Assembly: GCF_000308575.1 (NCBI RefSeq) | Contig: NZ_BAFZ01000042.1 | Span: 16,702-80,701 of the forward strand | Direction of reading: 5' to 3' | DNA: 64,000 bases | Origin: Nocardia exalbida NBRC 100660 | GTDB taxonomy: Bacteria; Actinomycetota; Actinomycetes; Mycobacteriales; Mycobacteriaceae | In this document: one piece after another, positions 57,875 to 64,000 of the stretch | Layout of the letters: each line of letters starts with the position of its first letter | How positions within the stretch are numbered: position 1 is the first letter of the stretch | Notes under the pieces: generated by a model | Databases searched by the model: none | Seen by the model: only the letters and a program-made list of their open reading frames with translations | What the model was told of the DNA's origin: nothing | Translations under genes and position numbers: made by a program

Positions 57875-59436
57875 CGTCGAAGCCACCGGGTCAGCCCGCG
57901 CCGGTGCAGGTCGCGCAGTGCGAGGGTGGCGGCCGTGCGGCCGCTCGCGCCGGAGACACCGCCGCCGGGATGGGTGGACGCGCCCGTCAGATACAGCCCC
58001 CGCGCGCCGGGCACCCGCTGCCCCGCCAGCTCGGGCAGTGGTCGCCACAGCATCATCTGGTCCAGCGACATCTCCACGTGCATGACGTTGCCGCCGACGA
58101 GCCCGAGTTCGCGCTCCAGATCCACCGGCGTCTGCACATACCCGCGCAGCACCGTCTCCGCGAAACCGGGCGCGTAGGACTCCACTTCGGCGATGATCCG
58201 GTCGCCTTCCTGCCGCGCGAGATCGGACCAGTCGGCGCCGGAGGCCAGGCGGTACGGGTGCCACTGCGCCCACAGCGACAACTGATGCTCACCGGGCGGC
58301 GCGATGGTCGGGTCCAGTGCGCTGAAGCTCATCGCCAGGACGACCGGTCGCGGCGGCAGGTCCCCGGCCAGCGCCGCACCGTGCGCACGGCGCAACTGCG
58401 CGCGGTCGGACACCAGGAATTGCAGGCCGTGGGCGGAATGCTCGGCCGGGCTGCCGGGGTAGCGGGGCAGCGCCGACGTGGCGGCGCGCACCACCATCCC
58501 GATGCCGGGACCCACGCGGATGCGCCTGCGCCAGTCGTCGAGCACCGCGCCGTCGAAGCCACCGTCGCGCAGCAGCTCCAGCGTCGTCAGCACATGGCAG
58601 CCCGCGATCACGATGTCCGCGCGCAGGTCTCGGCCCGAGGCGGTGCGCACCCGCCAGCGGTCGCCGTCGCGGCGCAGCGCGGACGCCGCGTCGCCCGCGG
58701 TCACCACCCCGCCGTCGGAGCGCAGCCGCGCCACCAGGGCCGTGCTCAGCGCCCCGCTGCCGCCGACCGCGCGTCCCGGCGGCAGGGTGTGCATGAGCGC
58801 GGCGAAGCCCACCATCGGCGCGGTGCCCGGCTCGGACATCGGCGGCCCGGACTGGGCGCCGAACCACGCCAGCGACGCCTTCAACCGTTCGTCCTCGAAG
58901 CAGGCGTCCAGCAGCGCGTCACCGGATTGCAGGAATTCCCGCGACAGAGCGCTGCCGCCGTCCTTCGCGTCCAGCCCCCAGAACGACCGCACCAGCCGTC
59001 CCGGCGTCGGTCCGCCGCCGAAGGCCCGCATCACCCGGGCGCTGCGCGGACCCCACGTCCGCACGAACCGGCGGTAGGCGGCCGCGTCCCGCGGGCCACA
59101 AGCCGCCGCGATCGACGCGCAGGTCGCTTCCAGGTCGCGATGGAACACGATCGCGGAGCGGTCCGCGTGCGCGGGCGTGAAACCCCATGGGTCGCAGTCG
59201 ATGTATCGCAGACCGAAGCGGTCGAGTTCGAGTTCCTCGACGATGCCGGTGTGGCGGATCATGATGTGCGCCGACGAGCCGCGATCGACCCGATGGCCGG
59301 GGAACCGCTCGACCGTCGACACCGCGCCGCCGAGGACGTCGTCGCGTTCGAGCACCTCCACCTCGTGTCCGGCGCGGGCGAGATAGCACGCGGCGACCAA
59401 GGCGTTGTGACCCGAGCCGACGACGACCACCGTCAC
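57871..59436 (-). CDS. crtO: CrtO-type carotenoid ketolase/phytoene desaturase-family oxidoreductase
   Basis: 521 aa. TVVVVGSGHNALVAACYLAR is the dinucleotide fold; VLGGAVSTVERFPGHRVDRG, and C-terminal GLYLTGASTHPGGGVSGASG are typical of CrtO/CrtI relatives. CrtO introduces 4-keto groups in beta- or gamma-carotene in Rhodococcus. GTG start at 59436 with GAGGG upstream. Alternative roles such as CrtD-like 3,4-desaturation cannot be excluded. Confidence 0.82.
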   Translation of the reverse strand: MTVVVVGSGHNALVAACYLARAGHEVEVLERDDVLGGAVSTVERFPGHRVDRGSSAHIMIRHTGIVEELELDRFGLRYIDCDPWGFTPAHADRSAIVFHRDLEATCASIAAACGPRDAAAYRRFVRTWGPRSARVMRAFGGGPTPGRLVRSFWGLDAKDGGSALSREFLQSGDALLDACFEDERLKASLAWFGAQSGPPMSEPGTAPMVGFAALMHTLPPGRAVGGSGALSTALVARLRSDGGVVTAGDAASALRRDGDRWRVRTASGRDLRADIVIAGCHVLTTLELLRDGGFDGAVLDDWRRRIRVGPGIGMVVRAATSALPRYPGSPAEHSAHGLQFLVSDRAQLRRAHGAALAGDLPPRPVVLAMSFSALDPTIAPPGEHQLSLWAQWHPYRLASGADWSDLARQEGDRIIAEVESYAPGFAETVLRGYVQTPVDLERELGLVGGNVMHVEMSLDQMMLWRPLPELAGQRVPGARGLYLTGASTHPGGGVSGASGRTAATLALRDLHRRGLTRWLRR

Positions 59437-59443
59437 GTGACCC

Positions 59444-60055
59444 TCACAGCGGCAGCCGCCTGCCGAGGATCGCGAACGGACGGTTGTCGCCCGCGAACAC
59501 GAAATTGCGGACCACGTCGGTGAATCCCTGCCTGCGGTACAGCCGCCATGCGCGATTGTCCTCGCCGGTGACCTCGGGCGTCGACAGCAGCACGGCGCGC
59601 TCGGTGCGGTCGCGCAGCAGCCGTTCCAGCAGTGTGCCGCCGATGCCGCGACCCTGCGCGGCGGGATGCACATGCAGTTCGGTGAGCTCGAAGTAGTCCG
59701 ACAGCAATTCGCGCGCGGAGTGTTCCGGCCAGCCCGAGCGCCTCATCCCGCTGTGCACCTGCTGGTGCCACCACTGGTGGGCGGCGCCGCGATAGCCGTA
59801 GGCGATCGCCACGATCGGCGCGTGGCGCAGATCGATCCGGCCGGAGTCGTCGGGCAGCACCGCGGCGACCGCCTGCCAGCCGGGGCGGGTGGTGTGCTCG
59901 GTCCACATCGGCGCGCGATGGTTCTCGGTCCCGTGCGGATAGTCCATGGCGGCCACGTAGACCGCCAGCGCGTCGTGCAGCCGGGAGCGCAGAGCCGCCA
60001 CCGAGAGATCGATGACGGCGGGTGCGGGAGTGTGATTGGGCTTGACGGCGGTCAT
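59444..60055 (-). CDS. GNAT family N-acetyltransferase
   Basis: 203 aa. The acetyl-CoA loop is LHVHPAAQGRGIGGTLLERLL (Q-x-x-G-x-G/A), with flanking strands VAIAYGYRGAA and a C-terminal RLYRRQGFTDVVRNFVFAG. Rv2170, the positional counterpart, has been reported to acetylate isocitrate dehydrogenase. It starts the run GNAT-crtO-cruF-lppM-GT2; the gap to crtO is 7 bases. Confidence 0.9.
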   Translation of the reverse strand: MTAVKPNHTPAPAVIDLSVAALRSRLHDALAVYVAAMDYPHGTENHRAPMWTEHTTRPGWQAVAAVLPDDSGRIDLRHAPIVAIAYGYRGAAHQWWHQQVHSGMRRSGWPEHSARELLSDYFELTELHVHPAAQGRGIGGTLLERLLRDRTERAVLLSTPEVTGEDNRAWRLYRRQGFTDVVRNFVFAGDNRPFAILGRRLPL

Positions 60056-60225
60056 GGCTCTCGTCGGTCGCGCGGACGCGGAAGTTTGTCGGTGGGCGTC
60101 TCTATATTGAAGCTCAATTCAAACGTTCGAATACCTGTTCGGTCCGGGTGGTGCTGGAAAGCGGTGGGGCACCCCGCCTCCAGTACGGGATACCGGCCAA
60201 GGTACGCGATGGTGGAGGGACGGCG

Positions 60226-60666
60226 ATGTCTGGTCGAGTGGAACATCCGGGCCGGCCCGGCCGGGCCGGCAAGTTGCTGGAGCGCGCGGACGGGTTGCTC
60301 ATGCAGGCGGCGGGGGAGCGGGATCCGCGGGAGCGGTTCCGCACCGCCTACCTCGCCGCGCTGCGCGGCGCGGGCGCGGTGATCGCGCTCACGGGCGCCG
60401 ACGCCGCCCCCCGGGCGCGCTCGCGCAACGCGTGGGTGCTGATGCAGCGCGCCGCGCCGGAATTCGTGATGTGGGCCGACTACTTCAGCGCCCGCTCGGA
60501 GATCCGGGCGGCGCTGGAGGCGGGGCTGGACCGGAATGTCGACGAACACGAGGCGGACGAGTTCTCTTCGCGGGTGGCGGCATTCCTCCATGACGTGGAA
60601 GACCTCCTCGCGGCATCGGCTCGGTTGCGGCCCGCCCCGGGAGTGACCGGCGACATGACCGCATAG
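60226..60666 (+). CDS. SAV_6107-type HEPN domain protein
   Basis: 146 aa, all helical: AGKLLERADGLLMQAAGERD, RFRTAYLAALRGAGAVIALT, RARSRNAWVLMQRAAPEFVMW. The pattern matches a small actinobacterial HEPN-like family. The catalytic R-x4-6-H of HEPN ribonucleases is not evident, so activity is uncertain. A GTGGAGGG ribosome site precedes the ATG. Confidence 0.75.
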   Translation: MSGRVEHPGRPGRAGKLLERADGLLMQAAGERDPRERFRTAYLAALRGAGAVIALTGADAAPRARSRNAWVLMQRAAPEFVMWADYFSARSEIRAALEAGLDRNVDEHEADEFSSRVAAFLHDVEDLLAASARLRPAPGVTGDMTA

Positions 60667-60675
60667 TTATCGGCC

Positions 60676-60777
60676 TGAAGACGGACTACGTCCGACTGCA
60701 CCCATAAGGCGTACCTCCGCCTTCGCTCCGGCCGTGCGCGTGCTGAAGACGGACTACGTCCGACTGCACCCATAAGG
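60676..60777 (+). repeat. Two direct repeats of 35 bases
   Basis: Identical 35-base copies at 60676-60710 and 60743-60777 (start CTGAAGACGGACTACGTCCG), each holding a small palindrome CGGACTACGTCCG. The 32-base spacer is unrelated. They lie between the HEPN-like and DUF3040 genes; no further copies are seen nearby. Confidence 0.85.
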
Positions 60778-60887
60778 TGGTCTGGCCCTGATCGAACTCG
60801 TATCATTGGTGACAGATGGCCGCCAAGGTCGGCTATCTGTCGCCTACCCGGAGGCGACAGCCACGTCCTAGTGCCGGGGGAGGTACC

Positions 60888-61298
60888 GTGCCACTCTCCG
60901 AGCACGAGCAGCGCATGCTCGAACAGATCGAGAGCGCTCTCTATGCTGAGGATCCCAAGTTCGCCTCATCCGTCCGCGGCGGACGGCTACGTTCGACCTC
61001 GAGTCGTCGCAGACTCCAGGCCGCGGCGTTGTTCGTCCTCGGCCTCTTTCTCCTCGTCGCGGGCATCGCCGCGCCCGTGAAGCCCGGCGGCTTCCCGATC
61101 ATCAGCCTGATCGGATTCATCGTGATGTTCGGCGCCGGTGTACTCCTGTTGCTCGGCACCTCGAAGAACGTCGCCAAGAACGATCGATCCGGCGGTCAAG
61201 CGACCTCCGGTTCGGGCGGGCGCGGCCGGCAGCGGAAATCGGGCGGTTTCTCCGAGCGCATGGAGGATCGCTTCCGGCGGCGGTTCGAGCAGGAATAG
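60888..61298 (+). CDS. DUF3040 membrane protein
   Basis: 136 aa. PLSEHEQRMLEQIESALYAEDPKFAS is the DUF3040 signature, followed by two membrane helices (about 45-65 and 70-92) and a basic tail. Rv2169c is the counterpart. GTG start with GGGGGAGG site. Function unknown, but always near mraZ in this group. Confidence 0.9.
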   Translation: MPLSEHEQRMLEQIESALYAEDPKFASSVRGGRLRSTSSRRRLQAAALFVLGLFLLVAGIAAPVKPGGFPIISLIGFIVMFGAGVLLLLGTSKNVAKNDRSGGQATSGSGGRGRQRKSGGFSERMEDRFRRRFEQE

Positions 61299-61325
61299 CT
61301 CGCCCGTAGCCTGACAACTTCAGCA

Positions 61326-61368
61326 GAACCGGCGACGCCGCACCGCGATGGTGCGGCGTCGCCGGTTC
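61326..61368 (+). terminator. Perfect hairpin upstream of the mraZ promoter
   Basis: Nineteen-base arms at 61326-61344 and 61350-61368 with a 5-base loop. It insulates the division cluster from DUF3040 transcription. Confidence 0.85.
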
Positions 61369-61616
61369 GCGTGTGTGTCCGATCGCCGCACGGATGATCT
61401 TCGAACCGGACTTCCCCCTTCCCCCACACCTCCCCACAAACTTCCCCCACCACGCCCCCTCGCAGGGGGCATCCGGGCGTTTGCTGGGTGTTTTCGGGCG
61501 TTTGTCCCGGGGGGCGGCGCGTGTCGGCAGAACTCGCGAAAGTTCTCCACGGCGGTGATAGCTGGGGTGACCTGCGTAATCGTCTGGGTCGGGAGCCAGA
61601 TCACCGCCTGTTTCGA

Positions 61617-61648
61617 TTGAAAGTGGGGGAAAGTGGGGTAATGTGGAG
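61617..61648 (+). promoter_or_regulatory. mraZ promoter with MraZ operator
   Basis: Three pentamers TGGGG, TGGGG and TGGAG begin at 61624, 61634 and 61644, spaced exactly 10 bases, the known MraZ-binding architecture. A -35-like TTGAAA (61617-61622) and -10-like TAATGT (61639-61644) have a 16-base spacer that contains the first two repeats. Binding would block RNA polymerase, giving autorepression of the division cluster. Confidence 0.85.
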
Positions 61649-61700
61649 CGCGCAGTACTGAAGGGCCGACCATCGAGGTGATCGTTAGGGAGGTATCGAG

Positions 61701-62132
61701 TTGTTTCTCGGTACCTATACACCTCGCTTGGACGACAAAGGGCGACTCACGTTGCCTGCGAAGTTTCGAGACGATCTGGCGGGAGGGTTGATGGTCACGA
61801 AGGGGCAGGACCACAGCCTTGCCGTGTACCCGAAAGAGGAGTTCACCGCGCTCGCACGGCGTGCCGCGGCCGCGTCTCGAAGCAACCCGCAGGCCCGTGC
61901 GTTCGTCCGGGCCCTCGCGGCCGGAACGGACGAGCAACGTCCGGACGCGCAGGGCCGGATCGTGTTGTCCGCCGACCATCGTCGCTACGCCAACCTGCAA
62001 AGGGATTGCGTGGTGATCGGTTCGGTCGACTTCCTGGAGATTTGGGACAAGCAGGCGTGGGAGTCCTACCTCGCCGAGCACGAGGAGGACTTTTCGCAAG
62101 CCAGAGACGAGTCGCTGGGCGGAATCTTCTAG
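61701..62132 (+). CDS. mraZ: Transcriptional regulator MraZ
   Basis: 143 aa from a TTG with a GGGAGG site. Two SpoVT/AbrB-like halves: [22 protein letters not shown] and [19 protein letters not shown], each with the D-x-K/Q-G-R motif. MraZ forms a ring and represses its own promoter and the dcw genes. Confidence 0.97.
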   Translation: MFLGTYTPRLDDKGRLTLPAKFRDDLAGGLMVTKGQDHSLAVYPKEEFTALARRAAAASRSNPQARAFVRALAAGTDEQRPDAQGRIVLSADHRRYANLQRDCVVIGSVDFLEIWDKQAWESYLAEHEEDFSQARDESLGGIF

Positions 62133-62318
62133 CCGCGGGCGCACGAGTGCCACGCGGTCTCTGCCCGGACGCGGACCCTGACGTACTTCCCCGACGCCAG
62201 GTGCCGGAGTTCGGTCAGAGACCCCGGGGCATTCGTAATCCGTATCGAAAGCACTCTGTATCAAGGCGACCCGTGTGGCGGTGCGCGACGACGCGAGGCA
62301 GGACTCCGGGAGGTCGAG

Positions 62319-63293
62319 GTGAACCGTGAACAGCGCGGTCCCCGCCATGTTCCGGTTCTGCTCGAGCGAGCCGACGCGCTACTCGGTCCGGCCTTGTCCG
62401 AGCCCGGCGCGGTCTACGTCGACGCGACGCTCGGTCTCGGCGGTCACGCCGAGCACTTCCTGAGCACCTATCCGGACATCCACCTGGTCGGTCTCGACCG
62501 CGACACCACCGCCTTGAAGCTGGCCGGTGAGCGGCTCGCGCCGTTCGCGGATCGAATCACGCTGGTGCACACCCGCTATGACGGTATCGCCGACGCACTG
62601 TCCGAGGCAGGCCTGTCGGCCACCGGTTCGGTCTCGGCGATCCTGATGGACCTCGGCGTCTCCTCGATGCAGCTGGACGAGGCCGATCGCGGCTTCGCCT
62701 ATTCCGTGGACGCCCCGCTGGACATGCGGATGGACCCGACCAGCGGACTCACCGCCGCCGATGTGCTGAACACCTACAGCCACGGTGACCTGGCCCGGGT
62801 GCTGAAGACCTACGGTGAGGAACGCTTCGCGGGCCGGATCGCCTCCGAGGTGATCCGCCGCCGCCGGATCAAACCGTTCAGCACCAGCGCGGAGCTGGTG
62901 GAGCTGCTGTACGCCACGATCCCCGCCGCGACACGCCGCACCGGCGGGCATCCCGCCAAGCGCACCTTCCAGGCGCTGCGGGTGGAGGTCAACGGGGAAC
63001 TCGACTCGTTGCGAGCCGCGCTGCCCGCCGCACTCGCCGCGCTGCGCGTGGGCGGCCGCATCGTCGTCATGTCCTACCAGTCACTGGAGGACAAGGTGGT
63101 CAAGCACGAGTTCGTCGCGCACACCGCGTCGAGGACACCGGTGGACCTGCCGGTCGAGCTCCCCGGCATGGGACCGGAGTTCCGGATGCTGACCCGCGGA
63201 GCGGAGAAGGCGACCGAACAGGAGATCGAAGACAACCCGCGGGCGGCGCCGGTACGCATGCGCGCCGCCGAGCGGATCCAGGAGGCGCGGTGA
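62319..63293 (+). CDS. rsmH: 16S rRNA (cytosine1402-N4)-methyltransferase
   Basis: 324 aa. [32 protein letters not shown] (SAM site), [34 protein letters not shown] and [19 protein letters not shown] are all RsmH signatures. GTG start with GGGAGG upstream. The 186-base gap after mraZ holds no supported gene. Confidence 0.97.
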   Translation: MNREQRGPRHVPVLLERADALLGPALSEPGAVYVDATLGLGGHAEHFLSTYPDIHLVGLDRDTTALKLAGERLAPFADRITLVHTRYDGIADALSEAGLSATGSVSAILMDLGVSSMQLDEADRGFAYSVDAPLDMRMDPTSGLTAADVLNTYSHGDLARVLKTYGEERFAGRIASEVIRRRRIKPFSTSAELVELLYATIPAATRRTGGHPAKRTFQALRVEVNGELDSLRAALPAALAALRVGGRIVVMSYQSLEDKVVKHEFVAHTASRTPVDLPVELPGMGPEFRMLTRGAEKATEQEIEDNPRAAPVRMRAAERIQEAR

Positions 63294-63420
63294 TCGAGCA
63301 GTGCCCGGCGCCGCGTCGCGCCGGTCGGGTGCGGATGTCCCGCAGCGATGTCGGAGGCCGGATGAGACAGCGCCGCGCTGTGCTGGTCCGGCGTCCCGGG
63401 AGGACAGAGGAGGGGAATCG

Positions 63421-64000
63421 ATGAGCGTGCGGACGCGGACCGTCGAAGCGCCGAGCCGGGTCGCCCGGCGGGTTCAGGACGCCGAGCGGGTGAAATCCGG
63501 CGCGGCGCAGCGCGCCTACGCGAAGCGGCGCATGCGCGCCGAAACCGGTTCGGACACCACGTTTCTGCCCACCGTGCGGCGCTCGGCGATGGCCGCGCGC
63601 ATCCCGTTCGTCACGGCCATCCTCGTTCTGCTCGGCTGCGGCCTCGCGCTCACCTTGCTGCTGACCACCCGTGCCGCCGAGGACAGCTATCAGCTCGGTG
63701 ACGCGCGGGCGACGAATCGGCGGCTGGCCGACGAGCGCGCGGCGCTGCAACGCGAGGTCGAGGTCGCCGATTCGGCCCCGGAACTGGCGCTGCGCGCGCG
63801 GGAGCTGGGGATGATCCCCGCCAAGGACCCGGCCCGGCTGTTGATCGGGCCGGACGGCTCGGTCACGGTGATCGGCAAGCCCACCCCGGCCCAGGGCACT
63901 CCGGTGCCGCCGCTGAACGCCGGGCCTTCGGCGCGCTCGCCACAGGGGGAGCGGGTGGTTCCGGTCACCACGACGCCCGGTGCCCCGGTGCCGGGCCGTC
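63421..64000 (+). CDS. FtsL-like division protein, truncated by window end
   Basis: ATG at 63421 with a GAGGAGGGGAATCG site. About 193 residues are visible: a basic cytoplasmic N-terminus, one membrane helix (IPFVTAILVLLGCGLALTLLL), then a leucine-zipper-like coiled coil (NRRLADERAALQREVEVADS) and a Pro-rich extracytoplasmic tail that runs out of the window. The position after rsmH fits actinobacterial FtsL (Rv2164c), which is longer than the E. coli form. It links FtsQ/FtsB to FtsW and PBP3 at the septum. Confidence 0.88.
   Translation, partial: MSVRTRTVEAPSRVARRVQDAERVKSGAAQRAYAKRRMRAETGSDTTFLPTVRRSAMAARIPFVTAILVLLGCGLALTLLLTTRAAEDSYQLGDARATNRRLADERAALQREVEVADSAPELALRARELGMIPAKDPARLLIGPDGSVTVIGKPTPAQGTPVPPLNAGPSARSPQGERVVPVTTTPGAPVPGR

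Noticed and set aside
60676..60777. CRISPR array
   Set aside because: Only two repeats and one spacer, no cas genes nearby.

Overview
The window is high-G+C actinobacterial DNA, most likely from Nocardia or a close mycolic-acid relative. The evidence is gene order: ctaC-ctaF, an ArsA-type ATPase, pimB, ripC, trpD, ctaE-qcrCAB, aroG, pknL with its small DNA-binding partner, mptA, a GGPP synthase, metF, lppM, a GNAT gene, a DUF3040 gene, mraZ, rsmH and an ftsL-like gene. This is recognisably the block Rv2200c to Rv2164c of Mycobacterium tuberculosis (locus numbers from memory). GTG and TTG starts are common, and many genes look leaderless.

Layout. 1-1.0 kb: end of ctaC and ctaF (cytochrome c oxidase), closed by a hairpin terminator. 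1.0-9.4 kb: accessory genes (TetR regulator, secreted beta-helix protein, FAD oxidase-like enzyme, PhoD phosphatase, a frameshifted spo0M, a DMT transporter and an alpha/alpha-toroid protein with a membrane tail). 9.4-15.1 kb: envelope-related run on the minus strand (PlsC acyltransferase, ROK kinase, small CxxC protein, ArsA-like ATPase, two SRPBCC proteins, frameshifted pimB). 15.1-15.6 kb: a structured intergenic repeat that returns at 33.3 kb. 15.8-23.5 kb: peptidase-like lipid-anchored or membrane protein, two NlpC/P60 hydrolases sharing an upstream motif, exonuclease/GIY-YIG protein, RAM-domain protein, trpD. 23.7-28.1 kb: ctaE-qcrC-qcrA-qcrB. With ctaC and ctaF these make the bc1-aa3 respiratory supercomplex.

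28.1-40.6 kb: a 3'-5' exoribonuclease, a decayed HNH endonuclease, aroG, divergent pknL and its partner, then crtE-crtI-mptA-crtB and metF. 40.7-53.7 kb: a tightly overlapped minus-strand operon of about 12 genes joining an amino-acid-type ABC importer, a peptide-type ABC importer, three flavin-dependent (luciferase-like) monooxygenases and a DUF1684 protein. It looks like an uptake-and-oxidation route for an organosulfur or N/S-alkyl amino-acid-like compound, recalling the Bacillus ytmI/cmo operon. 54.2-60.1 kb: a secreted protein, then a minus-strand run GNAT-crtO-cruF-lppM-GT2 that carries late carotenoid steps. 60.2-64 kb: HEPN-like protein, DUF3040 protein, and the start of the division and cell wall cluster (mraZ, rsmH, ftsL-like) behind a readable MraZ operator.

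Compared with the M. tuberculosis order I remember, the plsC-to-qcrB block (9.4-28.1 kb) is inverted. The accessory genes lie at one junction, the exoribonuclease gene and HNH remnant at the other. Mannolipid genes (mptA, lppM) are interleaved with carotenoid genes in two operons. Two conserved genes carry single-base deletions next to G/C runs, so assembly error must be considered before calling them dead.
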